In this document: piece by piece, positions 8,423-18,119 of the stretch | Numbering within the stretch: position 1 is the first letter of the stretch | Layout of the letters: each line of letters begins with the position of its first letter | Source: CAZRCZ01 sp964598765 | GTDB lineage: Bacteria; Sumerlaeota; Sumerlaeia; MVZB01; JAJFLK01 | Length of the DNA stretch: 64,000 nt | NCBI GenBank assembly: GCA_964598765.1 | Contig: CAZRCZ010000001.1 | Location: forward strand, 186,001-250,000 | Direction: 5' to 3' | The notes under the pieces: generated by a model | What the model saw: only the letters and a program-made list of their open reading frames with translations | Told to the model about the DNA's origin: nothing | Database searches by the model: none | Made by a program: the position numbers and the translations under genes

Positions 8423-8610
8423 GGTTGAATCTCCTTTGCGCTCCGGCGTTGACCATCCCAAAACTGAGTTACTCTAAGGGGAAACGGCGGAGTTTATCCA
8501 GCAAAAACCCCTCCATCCCACAGCATAGTTGACCGGAGGATCGCAAGTCCGGTTTGGCGCGAAGCGTTTTTCTGATGTTCTCCGCCGCAAATCTGTAGGA
8601 TGATGGATTC

Positions 8611-9002
8611 GGAGTGGGCCGGGCCATCGCCGGTTTCGGTCGCAAGACCGGAACGGGAGGAAAGTCCGGGCGCCAAAGGGCGGGATGCTTCCCAACGGGA
8701 AGGCGGGGCGACCCGACGGATAGTGCAACAGAAAAGATACCGCCCGTCCGGGCTTCGGTCCGGACGAGCAAGGGTGAAATGGCGCGGTAAGAGCGCACCG
8801 GCGCCGCGGCGACGCGGCGGCTTGGCAAACCCCATCCGGCGCAAGACCAAATAGGGGGGGAGCGACGGCCCGTCGCGTTATGACCTCCGGGTAGGTTGCT
8901 GGAGCCGCGCGGCAACGCGCGGCCTAGAGGAATGATGGCCACGGCATGGCGCTCCCTTACGGGAGGGGCATGTTGACAGAACCCGGCTTATCGGCCCGCT
9001 CC
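8611..9002 (+). ncRNA. rnpB: RNase P RNA, bacterial class A
   Basis: About 392 nt. The P1 stem is formed by GAGTGGGCC (8613-8620 region) with GGCCCGCTC at 8993-9001. Conserved core elements are visible: GGAGGAAAGTCCGGGC near the 5' end, the GGTAAGAGCGCACCGG segment, the GGCAAACCCC element, and ACAGAACCCGGCTTA before the 3' P1 strand. A TAGGAT box at 8596-8601 is placed correctly for a -10 element, about ten bases before the predicted 5' end. Several open frames cross this RNA on both strands and are not genes. Confidence 0.96.
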
Positions 9003-9464
<462 letters not shown>

Positions 9465-9701
9465 GTGATCGCCCGGCGCGCCGGCGGCGCGTCTATTCCA
9501 TTTATACGGAAATTGGACGGCGAAATCAACACGATGCGCCGCCATTCTGAATCCGATGTGCATCAATGATTCGATGACGCGGAACGAAAAAACGACTTGC
9601 CTCTTGAGATGGATCGTTTGATTCGGTAAGTTGGTTGGGCCGTGGGGCGGGTCTGTCGTCCCGGACGCGCTCCAGTTCTCGCCCGCGAGGTGTATTCGCC
9701 G

Positions 9702-10781
9702 ATGTCCAAGCAAGCAGGTCTTTCAGGACCCCTCTCTCTCCATCCCTGCCGATGGGGACTCGCACTTTTCCTTTCGACCGTTTCAATCTTTTTGAGTTCC
9801 TGCGCGAGTAATCCAAAGCCGCCGCGTGGACAGGCCCCCACGCCGACCACCGATTACCGGAACGGCTGGTATCACCGCGCCAGCGGCAAGGAAAGCGTTC
9901 AAGCCATCGCGCAGACTTACAACCGTGACCCGGGACTTATCGCCGAACTGAACCGAACGACAAAGGAGGCGATTCCCGCAAAAGATAAACCCCTTTATAT
10001 TCCCCCGACGCAGGATCGCATCGCCTTGCGCGAAATTTTGGAGCGCATCAATAAGAATCCAGCAAGCGTTCCGCAGACCCCTCCGTCGCCGCAATCGGCC
10101 GGCGCGCTCACGGCTCCGGTTCCTGCTTCCGCCAAGCCCAACCCTTTTCGTGATGATCGAAATGCGCCCCCACCAACCCCGCCGCCGGTGAAGGAACCCA
10201 ACGGATCGCCCAAAGGACAGGATTTGCCCGCGAGTCGGAAATCATCGCCCGCGAAGACCGCGCCCCAAGCGCCGCAAATTGCCCAGCAATCCTCTCCCCA
10301 GACGGCTCCCGTCCAACCCGGTTCGTCCGGAAATCCCAAAGTGATTCATCCGGCCAACCCACCCTCCGTCTCAAGCACGGATGCCGCGATGAAAAGAACT
10401 TCTCCCGCCGCTCCTCCTTTCGTTTGGCCCGTCCAAGGAAAAATTTTGCAAGGTTTCAACGATCAACCGGTCTCCCCGTTCCGAGGGATCACCATCGAGG
10501 CCGGAGATCGAACTCCCGTCGTCGCCGCGCGGGAGGGAACCGTTGTTTACGCCGACGAATTGAAGGGTTACGGCAAGGTCGTGATCGTGGAACATGATCG
10601 CGGATTCCTGACCGTCTATGGCTACAACAGCGCTCTGGTCGTGCATAAAAACGACAAAGTCAAAGCAGGGAAAACAATCGCCATGGTGGGTCGGCCCCCA
10701 GCGTCAAATGCGCCTCCCCAACTCTTCTTCCAAATTCGATCCAACGCCCATCCCGTGGACCCCGCCTTTTTTCTCCACTGA
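9702..10781 (+). CDS. NlpD/EnvC-like lipoprotein with LysM-like region and degenerate M23 domain
   Basis: 359 residues from ATG 9702 (GAGG 11 nt upstream); a start at 9642 would put 20 extra residues before the signal. The signal peptide ends in a lipobox (FLSSC), so Cys34 would be lipidated. Residues 45-105 resemble a LysM module (SVQAIAQTYNRDPGLIAELN, then PLYIPPT). A long Pro/Ala/Ser-rich linker leads to a C-terminal LytM/M23 domain. The catalytic residues are missing: the HxGxD position reads FRGITIEAGD and the C-terminal HxH is FFQIR. It therefore probably does not cut peptidoglycan and may act like NlpD or EnvC, which activate amidases in septum splitting (inference). It is a single gene. 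Confidence 0.85.
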   Translation: MSKQAGLSGPLSLHPCRWGLALFLSTVSIFLSSCASNPKPPRGQAPTPTTDYRNGWYHRASGKESVQAIAQTYNRDPGLIAELNRTTKEAIPAKDKPLYIPPTQDRIALREILERINKNPASVPQTPPSPQSAGALTAPVPASAKPNPFRDDRNAPPPTPPPVKEPNGSPKGQDLPASRKSSPAKTAPQAPQIAQQSSPQTAPVQPGSSGNPKVIHPANPPSVSSTDAAMKRTSPAAPPFVWPVQGKILQGFNDQPVSPFRGITIEAGDRTPVVAAREGTVVYADELKGYGKVVIVEHDRGFLTVYGYNSALVVHKNDKVKAGKTIAMVGRPPASNAPPQLFFQIRSNAHPVDPAFFLH

Positions 10782-10858
10782 AAAAGGGCTATCCATCCCG
10801 TTTCGGCATGATAGAATGGCCTCGCCATTCATGAAATTCGCGGAAGGAATCACAAAAT

Positions 10859-11911
10859 ATGTCCGGCAAAAAGAAATATCTGCACCAACCCATTGAGCAC
10901 TTCGACATTCGGAAACACGACGTCGTCGCGCTGGTCGAGGCGATGCGCCACATGGCCTACAGCTCGCGCGATCTGGCCCGCGCCGCCGAAATTTACGACC
11001 GCATGATCCGCGACACGGATTGCGGCGTCATTCTTTGCCTCGCCGGTTCGCTCATCAGCGCGGGACTGAAAAAAATCTTCGCCGACTTGATCCGCAACAA
11101 CATGGTGGACGCCGTCGTCAGCACGGGGGCCAACATCGTGGATCAGGATTTTTTCGAGGCGCTCGGATTCCGCCATTACGTCGCCGAGGATCGGCTCAAG
11201 GCCGGACTGAGCGACGACGAACTGCGCGAGTCACACATTGACCGGATTTACGACACGCTGATTGACGAGGACGAACTGCGCATCTGCGACGAGACGACGC
11301 AAAAAATCGCCGACGAGATCGAGCCGCGCCCTTATTCCTCGCGCGAATTCATCCGCGAAATGGGAGCGTATCTGGAGCGCAACGGATGCAAATCGCCCGA
11401 CAGCATCGTCTTTGAAGCCTACAACAAGGAGTTGCCGATTTTCTGTCCGGCGTTCAGCGATTGCTCGGCGGGGTTTGGGTTGGTCGCGCATCAGGCCGAG
11501 CGCGGCGACAAGCCGAAGGTCTCGATTGACAGCGTGAAAGATTTTCACGAGCTGACCCAACTCAAGATCAAAAGCAAAGAGACCGGAATTTTCATGATCG
11601 GCGGCGGCGTGCCCAAAAATTTCACGCAGGACATCGTCGTCGCCGCCGAAATTCTCGGCGAGGACGCGCCGATGCACAAATACGCCGTTCAGGTGACGGT
11701 CGCCGACGTGCGCGACGGCGCGCTCTCCTCCAGCACACTCAAGGAAGCCAGCAGTTGGGGGAAAGTGGACACCGTCTTCGAGCAAATGGTTTATAGCGAG
11801 GCGACGCTCGCCGTTCCTCTCATCGCGGGCTACGCTTATCACAAGGGCAACTGGAAAAATCGCCAAGCAAGGCAGTGGAATCGGTTGCTGGATCCGGTTG
11901 CGGTAAGCTAA
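10859..11911 (+). CDS. Deoxyhypusine synthase family protein (probable polyamine aminobutyl transferase)
   Basis: 350 residues, full family length. NAD-binding and active-site features of the DHS fold are present: GVILCLAGSLISAGL, NNMVDAVVSTGANIVDQD, IGGGVPKNF, and the catalytic-lysine motif SSWGKVD near residue 300. Eukaryotic and archaeal DHS modifies eIF5A, but bacteria lack that target. Characterised bacterial homologues make homospermidine or related polyamines by aminobutyl transfer from spermidine, which is the most likely role here. AAGGAA lies ahead of ATG 10859. It is a single gene, about 77 bp after the M23 gene. Confidence 0.88.
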   Translation: MSGKKKYLHQPIEHFDIRKHDVVALVEAMRHMAYSSRDLARAAEIYDRMIRDTDCGVILCLAGSLISAGLKKIFADLIRNNMVDAVVSTGANIVDQDFFEALGFRHYVAEDRLKAGLSDDELRESHIDRIYDTLIDEDELRICDETTQKIADEIEPRPYSSREFIREMGAYLERNGCKSPDSIVFEAYNKELPIFCPAFSDCSAGFGLVAHQAERGDKPKVSIDSVKDFHELTQLKIKSKETGIFMIGGGVPKNFTQDIVVAAEILGEDAPMHKYAVQVTVADVRDGALSSSTLKEASSWGKVDTVFEQMVYSEATLAVPLIAGYAYHKGNWKNRQARQWNRLLDPVAVS

Positions 11912-11967
11912 GCGCTCCTTTCAATCATCTCTCCTCCTCGGCACCTCCCGTCCGCGAAATTAAAAAT

Positions 11968-12151
11968 TGCGAAACGAAGCCAATTTGAGCGGGACTGGAC
12001 GGGATGGACGGGACTTGAGCGGGGAAAATTTTTTTTGCGAAACGAAGCCAATTTGAACAGCAATGGACAGGATTAACAAGATTAACAGGATTCTGGATTT
12101 GCTTGGAGCAAGGCGCATTTTTGTTTTTTACAAAACGAAGCCAAATGTTGA
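11968..12151. repeat. Repeat cluster in the 625-bp spacer 11,912-12,536
   Basis: A 21-bp direct repeat TGCGAAACGAAGCCAATTTGA occurs at 11,968 and 12,036 in near-identical form, with a diverged third copy at 12,131. Between them lie tandem GGACGGGATGGACGGGAC (about 11,995-12,015) and a 9-bp-unit array (12,063-12,094). Further on come a CCAAGACGCC element (12,208-12,230), CCACGGATTTCGCCGATGG (12,237) and GCCGCAAAGAACGCAA (about 12,388). No gene is visible in the spacer. Confidence 0.75.
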
Positions 12152-12536
12152 CACACTTTTTGGCGGGGAATGTTGATTGGCATGGGTTTGCGGCGCGGGA
12201 ATTTTAGTCGCCAAGACGCCAAGATAAAGAATTGTCCACGGATTTCGCCGATGGCGCGGATTTTGGAGAGACGGAGAAAGCGGAGATTGGGCTGTGATGC
12301 GGCTCATGGCCGTAGATCGTAACCGGAGAGGAATTGGAGAAGAATTCCCTTGGAGACTCTTATCGGCGCTTAATGAATCGAAAACGAAAAATTTTAGCCG
12401 CAAAGAACGCAATCGAGCGCATAGAAGGTGGGTCGGATGTGGGCGAGGGGAATTTTGACGTGGTGGGCGTGGAAGCGTGAGTTTGCGAGTTTAAGAGCGA
12501 ATTACTTTTGGGGTCAACCTCCCCGTCTCTCCGGAC

Positions 12537-13961
12537 CTATTTTGGTGGGACAGCCAAGTTTTCCTTTTGTGAGAGATAATCCACGGCATCCTTCTGGCCC
12601 AAGGATGCCGCGCGTTCGATCAATTGCAAGGCGGTTTTAGGGTTTCGCTCCACGCCGATCCCCCCATCATAAAGTTTGCCCAATTCAAACATTGCATCGG
12701 CATTTCCTGTGTCCGATGCCTTGCTAAACCATGCCGACGCCTTCGCTACATCTTTGTCCACACCTCTTCCTTCGAGAAACATACGCCCGATCGCTTGCAT
12801 AGCCCAACCGTTCCAAGGAGACTCCAGCCGAGTCTGCTTAAGGTATTCGTAATATTCTCGAAACCACCAACTACGTGCCAATGCCACATCTTTTGGAATA
12901 TTTCTTCCATCGTTATAACAATAACCCAACCATTGCATTGCATAGCAGTCACCCTTATCGGCTCCTTGCACCACCCACTTCAACGCTTTACTACTGTAAT
13001 GTGTCCCATTATGTAGCCGTGACAGCTCACACAATATAATTCCATATCGTGTCATGGCTCGCGCTATCTGAGCGTGGGCGGATTTTGTATAAAAGGATGC
13101 CGCGTGAATTAGGTCTCGCTCACCATGTGTTCTTGCCGTGGAAGGCGCCTTCATCTCAGCAAGCATCAGAGAGGCATAGCCGTATTCGCAACTGGAAGAT
13201 TGTATATACCATTTCTCTGCCGTGTTAAGGTCCTTTGTGACATATCGTCCGTCATAGTATATATTACCTAAATAATACATAGAATAACTGTCTCCAGCAT
13301 TGGCCGTTTCCTTTAGCGATTCAATCGCTGACGGCAAACCTGTCTTGGTTTCCATACCTTCCAAAGTCAACAACGCCAAGGCAGTGATGGCTCGCAGGCT
13401 TCCACCATTTCGTGCCTTTTTGTATAGTTCCGTGGCATTGCCAATGTTCTTCACTACTCCTCTTCCGTCTCGGTAAATATCACCGAGCGTTAGTAGCGCA
13501 TGTATATTTCCGTCATCAATTGCCTTCCGGAGCCATTGCAAACCCTCCGAATTGTACGGCATCAATCCGATTCAACTAAGGAGACAGATCCCCAACAGCG
13601 ACTCGGCGGTTGCGTCACCATTGACAGCCTCCTGCTTGAGAGCCCGATAGGTGTCCGCTCGGATCGGCGGCAGGTTGTCCGTATACGGATGAGGTAGTCT
13701 GAACCCAGCTTGACGGCATATATGCAGGCGGACGAGCGCCTTGGCTGACCCCAACTTGCAACTGTGGGCAAATAGTTCAAGCGCCCCACGCTCATCGATG
13801 CTCCCATTCTTGCCTGTGTATAAATCCCATCCCCTTTGGAACAGGTCATCGGATTCTGAGGCTTTTAATGTGGTAGTAGAAAAAAAGCATAAGATCGCAA
13901 GAGTAATAATAGGGTTCAAGTGTTTTTCGTTCTTCGTCTGAATGTGTAGGAACGTACTCAT
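12537..13961 (-). pseudogene. Sel1-repeat exported protein, split by an in-frame TGA
   Basis: One reading frame runs from ATG 13,961 to 12,537 (475 codons), broken only by TGA at 13,572-13,574 (codon 130). The start has a signal peptide (LNPIITLAILCFFSTTTLKA). Many Sel1/TPR-like repeats follow, for example YYLGNIYYDG, QWLGYCYNDGRNIP and FELGKLYDGGIGV. The stop falls inside a repeat, LLGICLLS-stop-IGLMPYNSEG, where the family normally has Gly; GGA to TGA is a one-base change. Either half alone lacks a complete repeat boundary. Sel1 proteins are scaffolds in signalling or host interaction. The DNA is clearly A+T-richer than its neighbours (24 G+C in 60 at 13,201-13,260), suggesting transfer. 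It could still be two proteins, but the second half would have no signal peptide. Confidence 0.7.
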
Positions 13962-14248
13962 GTATGACCTTCGTTATTGCATGGGGTGGCTGTAAGTGTT
14001 GGTAGTGGTATGACGCGGTGGGACGTTGACCAGAAACTAATTCAATCTGCGGCTTATCGCTTATCGCGCTTGCATCACTCCATCCCAAATTTCTTTCTCT
14101 CCCAATCCGAATTTATCCCCAAGTCCCCGCCATTCCTGCAAATTCAATTCTGAAATCTTGTCCATCGTTTGCATTCTGTCCATCCCCGCTCAAAGGGATC
14201 GTGGAGGCGGAAGGGTAAAAGCGCCACTCCCGTCCGGTGACGCCTGAT

Positions 14249-14539
14249 TCAGACACGGACCGCTTCCCGTTCGACGTAAGGGCGTAGCTCGGAGCGCAAC
14301 GCCTTCTCCCTGACCAGATCCACGGGGGCGCCCAGCAAGTCCTCCAAATAAAATTGGACGCCGAAGTATCGCTTGGAGGTGGCCGGATCGTCGAAGGCGA
14401 CCAGAACGTCGGCGTCGCTCGCCGAACCGGGACTGTCGCGACAAACGGACCCAAACAACGACAACTCCGTCACGCCGAGATGCCGCGCAAGTTCCGGCTT
14501 GTGTAAACGGAGAAGGTTCAAGACTTCACCTCGGTTCAT
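14249..14539 (-). CDS. MNT-type minimal nucleotidyltransferase (MntA-like antitoxin), orphan
   Basis: 96 residues with the polymerase-beta nucleotidyltransferase motif GSVCRDSPGSASDADVLV (GS-x9-D-x-D). These small proteins are usually antitoxins that AMPylate a HEPN ribonuclease toxin encoded next to them. No HEPN gene is visible on either side: downstream (14,100-14,248) is non-coding and upstream is about 190 bp of spacer. It may be a relic of a HEPN/MNT pair or act alone. It lies at the edge of the A+T-richer island. Confidence 0.75.
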   Translation of the reverse strand: MNRGEVLNLLRLHKPELARHLGVTELSLFGSVCRDSPGSASDADVLVAFDDPATSKRYFGVQFYLEDLLGAPVDLVREKALRSELRPYVEREAVRV

Positions 14540-14732
14540 GCAAGTATCTTAATTCCGACGGCGCCTCGAAAACAAGCGAGATGAAAGAATGAGCGGTTGG
14601 AGGGCGCATTTCAGCCTTCCGATGAAATATGGCCGTCGTGATGTGAAACAGATGTAAATTTCTGAAGGAGGCGAGCCATGAATGCAGTTGTTGAAGTTGG
14701 TTCGGGGGGATATTCGGCGCGGTGAGGCCGAG

Positions 14733-15188
14733 TCAGACAATCTCGCAACGGATATTCGGCAAACCGTTGGGTGGATCGTCCAAGAAGGTCACGAAGACGC
14801 CGATGGTCTTTAACTCCCGAAAGTGGCGGCGGATTGCGTCGCGAGCTTGGATCAAGGCGTTGAAGTGTCCGTCGCGTTCGGTGGTGGGATCGGCGAATTG
14901 GCGTCCGGCCAAGCGAAAGCCTGCGCAGTCGGTGTGCCCCACCAAGACAATCTGGGAGATTTCATGAACGCCGATGCTGATGTGGCGGATGATGTTGGTG
15001 AAAAAATCGCGGTCGGTTGCGCGGTGAGGTTGGGTGAAGGCCAGCGCGGGACCGGTGTAGCCCAGCACTTCGTATTCGCACGATTTCAATCCCGCCGCCG
15101 ACGCGATGCGGACGATGTTTTCCCCCTGAAGACGAGGGTCGAGGCAATTGATGAGCAGGGCCTTACAGGGTCGCGGACGGTAGATCAT
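14733..15188 (-). CDS. Small beta-carbonic-anhydrase-like protein
   Basis: 151 residues from ATG 15,188, chosen for GGAGA 7 nt upstream; longer starts at 15,212 and 15,245 have none. It keeps the zinc-site pattern of beta-carbonic anhydrases in reduced form: Cys15-x-Asp17-x-Arg19 (INCLDPRL) and His85-x-x-Cys88 (VGHTDCAG). It is about two-thirds the length of classical enzymes and lacks their N-terminal helices, like other short proteins of this fold. Carbonic anhydrase activity is plausible but unproven. There is no partner gene nearby. Confidence 0.7.
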   Translation of the reverse strand: MIYRPRPCKALLINCLDPRLQGENIVRIASAAGLKSCEYEVLGYTGPALAFTQPHRATDRDFFTNIIRHISIGVHEISQIVLVGHTDCAGFRLAGRQFADPTTERDGHFNALIQARDAIRRHFRELKTIGVFVTFLDDPPNGLPNIRCEIV

Positions 15189-15257
15189 TTTCTTTCTCCG
15201 AGCGGGGATCATTGAATCAACCGGTGAGAAAATCAAGAGGCGCATCGCTCAGTGAGA

Positions 15258-15313
15258 GAAATTCGAGGGACAGGCACGCGGACGAACCCCCGCGAGCCAA
15301 TCCCTGAATTTCC
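15258..15313 (-). repeat. 56-bp dispersed repeat, copy 1
   Basis: The reverse complement of this segment is identical to 38,278-38,333 at 54 of 56 positions by hand alignment (differences at repeat positions 14 and 31). Here it is intergenic; the other copy lies inside an open reading frame. Confidence 0.9.
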
Positions 15314-15329
15314 CCAAAGTCTGCAATTT

Positions 15330-15670
15330 AAGCTGAAGCCGATTCGAGAAGCCGCGCTAAAGCGCGCTCAGGCAACTCGTTGAATCGCTCTCCCCACGGC
15401 TGAAGCCGTGGGCAAAAGGGAGCCCGCTGAAGCGGGCTGAGAAGACAGGAGAACAGTTCAGCCTTGAAAAGGTCCCGTTTGATCGCGGGCATTTCACTTT
15501 TTTCGGATTCCGCAACCTCTTCGAGGTTGTGTGAAAATGCTCGGTGACCCAAGGTAGCCTCGCTTCGCTTGGCAACCTTGGGCTTTGATGTGGGACGCCG
15601 TTGGCGTTCTCCTCAACTTTGACCACCCTTTTCCATCGGAAAAGTGAAATGCACCCCACCTCCGCGTCGC
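15330..15670. repeat. Cluster of TGAA-loop palindromes in the 15,189-15,771 spacer
   Basis: The hairpins are CGCGC-TAAA-GCGCG (15,353-15,366), CCCACGGC-TGAA-GCCGTGGG (15,393-15,412) and AGCCCGC-TGAA-GCGGGCT (15,421-15,438), plus a longer inverted pair CCCAAGGTAGCC/GGCAACCTTGGG (15,548-15,559 and 15,581-15,592). They look like REP-type palindromes sharing a four-base loop but with different stems. No gene is present in this spacer. Confidence 0.8.
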
Positions 15671-15771
15671 GAGCGCGATTAGAATGAAATTTATTTTTAT
15701 TTCAGATATAGTAGTGAAGATTGCGGCATGGTCCGCAAACCGAACAACCCGCGCCGGCATGAAAGAAGGTT

Positions 15772-17667
15772 ATGACTTCCCCCGATAAAATCCGAAACTT
15801 AGCGATCATCGCCCACATTGACCACGGCAAGACGACGCTGATTGACTCCATTTTCCGCGCCGCGCACGTCTTCCGCGAGAACGCCCGCGTGCAGGAGCGC
15901 GTGATGGACAGCAACGACCTCGAACGCGAGCGGGGCATCACGATTCGCGCCAAACATTGCACGGTCGAGTGGGACGGCCACCTGATCAACATCATTGACA
16001 CCCCCGGCCACGCCGATTTTTCGGGCGAAGTCGAGCGCGTCCTTTCGATGGTGGATTCGACGCTTCTGCTCGTGGACGCGAACGAGGGACCGATGCCGCA
16101 GACGCGCTACGTCCTGATGCGCGCGCTGAAATTGGGGCTTCGTCCCATCGTCATCATCAACAAGGTGGATCGTCCGCACGCCGATCCGATGGGGGCGCTC
16201 AACAAGACGTTCGATCTTTTTTTTGAATTGGGCGCGAACGACGAGCAGGCTGATTTTCCCGTGCTTTATGGCTCGGGACTGAACGGTTGGCTCGTGCGCG
16301 ATCTGGCGACCGAAGGGGCAGACGGCCCCGAGCGGGGCATGACCGCGCTGTTTGAGACGATTATTAAGGAAGTCCCTCCCCCGAAGGTTGAGTTGGACGC
16401 GCCGTTCCGGATGCAGATCAGCACACTGGCGTGGAGCGATTTCGTCGGGCGGATCGGATGCGGGCGCGTGCTTCAAGGGACGCACAAGGTCGGCGATCCG
16501 TTTGTCCGGACCTCGACGCGATGGACGACGCACGAGCGGCAGGAAAACGATTGGGAAGTCATCGGCTCGCAAAACGAGCGGTCGGCGCACCTGTGGGTCA
16601 CGCGCGGATTGGATCGTCAGGAAGTCGAGGAGGTTGCCGCCGGCGACATCGTTTGGATCGCCGGACCGGAGGAGATCGCCATCGGCGACACGTTCTCCGC
16701 GCCCGAATTGGAAAACCCCGCGCTTAAACCGTTGGAGATCGAGGAGCCGACCGTCTCCATGTTTTTCCTCGTCAACAACGGTCCGCTTGCCGGAGACGAG
16801 GGGCGCGCCGTCACGCTCCGCCAGATCAAGGAGCGTTTGGAGCGCGAGGCGCGCGTCAATGTCGCCCTGCGCGTCGAGGATTTGGGGCGGCCCGACGGGG
16901 TGAAGGTTTCGGGGCGCGGCGAATTGCATTTGGCGATTCTGATCGAGGAAATGCGGCGCGAGGGAATCGAGCTTTGCGTTTCGCGCCCGGAGGTCATCAC
17001 GCACGACGATGGGAAGGGGAATACGCTGGAGCCAATCGAGCATCTTATTATTGACATCCCGGAGCAGTTTCAGGGTGTCGTGATCGAGAAGCTCGCGCGG
17101 CGCAAAGGGGAACTCGCGGCGATGCACAACACGGGAACCGGACTGATGCGTTTGGAATTCAGCATTCCGACGCGCGGACTGATCGGTTACCGCAACGATT
17201 TTCTGACCGACACGCGAGGGTTGGGGATCATGTCGTCGCGCCTGACCGGCTATGGTCCTTGGCGCGGCGACGTGGCCGCGCGCAATCGCGGCGCGATGAT
17301 CAGCACCGATTCCGGCGAGGCGGCGAGCTACGCGCTGGAGAATCTCCAACAGCGCGGAACGCTTTTCGTCGCGCCGATGGATCGCATTTACGCGGGGATG
17401 ATCGTCGGCGAAAATTCGCGTCCGGGGGATTTGCCGTGCAATCCGACCAAGCGCAAACAGGCGACCAACATGCGCTCCTCGACCAAGGAGCAGACAACGG
17501 TCCTCGACGTGCCGCGCAAATTCACGCTCGACACCGCGCTGGAGTGGGTCGGCGAGGATGAGTTGGTCGAAGTCACGCCGAAGACGGTGCGGTTGCGCAA
17601 GGCGATTCTCGATTCGGAGGAACGCAAACGGGCGGAGAGAAAATTGGTGGCGTTGGCGGGGTCTTAG
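15772..17667 (+). CDS. typA: Ribosome-associated GTPase TypA/BipA
   Basis: 631 residues, slightly longer than the usual 600-615. Translation-factor GTPase motifs: AHIDHGKTT (G1), RERGITI (G2/switch I), DTPGHADF (G3), NKVDRP (G4). Domains II, III and V and the BipA-specific C-terminal domain follow, including GRGELHLAILIEEMRREG and the RSSTKEQTTVLDVPRK region. BipA binds the 70S ribosome under stress and helps 50S assembly. AAGAAGG precedes ATG 15,772. A long antisense open frame covers the whole gene and is a compositional shadow. Confidence 0.97.
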   Translation: MTSPDKIRNLAIIAHIDHGKTTLIDSIFRAAHVFRENARVQERVMDSNDLERERGITIRAKHCTVEWDGHLINIIDTPGHADFSGEVERVLSMVDSTLLLVDANEGPMPQTRYVLMRALKLGLRPIVIINKVDRPHADPMGALNKTFDLFFELGANDEQADFPVLYGSGLNGWLVRDLATEGADGPERGMTALFETIIKEVPPPKVELDAPFRMQISTLAWSDFVGRIGCGRVLQGTHKVGDPFVRTSTRWTTHERQENDWEVIGSQNERSAHLWVTRGLDRQEVEEVAAGDIVWIAGPEEIAIGDTFSAPELENPALKPLEIEEPTVSMFFLVNNGPLAGDEGRAVTLRQIKERLEREARVNVALRVEDLGRPDGVKVSGRGELHLAILIEEMRREGIELCVSRPEVITHDDGKGNTLEPIEHLIIDIPEQFQGVVIEKLARRKGELAAMHNTGTGLMRLEFSIPTRGLIGYRNDFLTDTRGLGIMSSRLTGYGPWRGDVAARNRGAMISTDSGEAASYALENLQQRGTLFVAPMDRIYAGMIVGENSRPGDLPCNPTKRKQATNMRSSTKEQTTVLDVPRKFTLDTALEWVGEDELVEVTPKTVRLRKAILDSEERKRAERKLVALAGS

Positions 17668-17680
17668 CGGCGGGGAAGAA

Positions 17681-17765
17681 AGATTCACCACAGAGACACA
17701 GAGAGGCAGTCAACGAGATTTCTCGCTTCCGCAATCTTCTCTGTGGCTCCGTCCCTCTTTGGTTC
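17681..17765. repeat. CACAGAG-type repeat, inverted pair after typA
   Basis: ATTCACCACAGAGACACAG (17,683 onward) faces a diverged inverted copy CTTCTCTGTGGCTCCG (about 17,735). The pair follows the typA stop and could fold in the 3' untranslated region. It belongs to the family seen at about 18,683, 26,869, 29,461, 38,363, 39,174, 39,354, 44,894, 44,971, 48,923, 57,274, 59,970 and 62,401. Confidence 0.75.
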
Positions 17766-17829
17766 GTAATCCATAGATTCATCTGTATATTTATATTGCC
17801 AATTATTCAATACCGGAACATGATTTGAC

Positions 17830-18119
17830 ATGGGCAATGTGGGATTCGAATGGGATGCGAACAAAAACCGAGCGAATCAGATCAAACACGGCGTTTCTTT
17901 TGAGTCCGCGCAATATGCCTTCGCCGATACAGAGCGTGTCATTGCGGAGGATTTGTCGCACAGCGGGAGGGAAAGGAGGTTCTATTGTTTTGGCAAGGTT
18001 GGAGGTGGAGTCCTGACCGTTCGATTCACGCACCGTGGAGAAGTCTCCGAATCATCGGCGCCGGATACTGGAGAAGGGGGAAGACCATCTATGAAGAAGA
18101 AAATCGTTTACCGAAATGA
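17830..18119 (+). pseudogene. brnT: BrnT-family ribonuclease toxin, frameshifted
   Basis: The frame starting MGNVGFEWDANKNRANQIKH is a clear BrnT toxin (FEWDxxKxxxNxxKHGVSF) through VRFTHRGEV. At about 18,046 one base appears to be missing. In the +1 frame the canonical BrnT ending continues as RIIGAGYWRRGKTIYEEENR and stops at TGA 18,117-18,119. Without the repair, translation runs on into the antitoxin frame and makes a 162-residue artificial fusion. BrnT cleaves RNA and is neutralised by its co-transcribed antitoxin; here the toxin's last third is lost, so it is probably inactive. Confidence 0.8.

Noticed and set aside
6947..8428. 493-codon open frame antisense to the amidohydrolase
   Set aside because: It mirrors the codon pattern of a clear gene on the other strand and has no family features.
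15353..15438. CRISPR array
   Set aside because: The elements are self-complementary hairpins with differing stems and no regular spacers; no cas genes are present.
15799..17691. 630-codon open frame antisense to typA
   Set aside because: Compositional shadow of a conserved gene in G+C-rich DNA.
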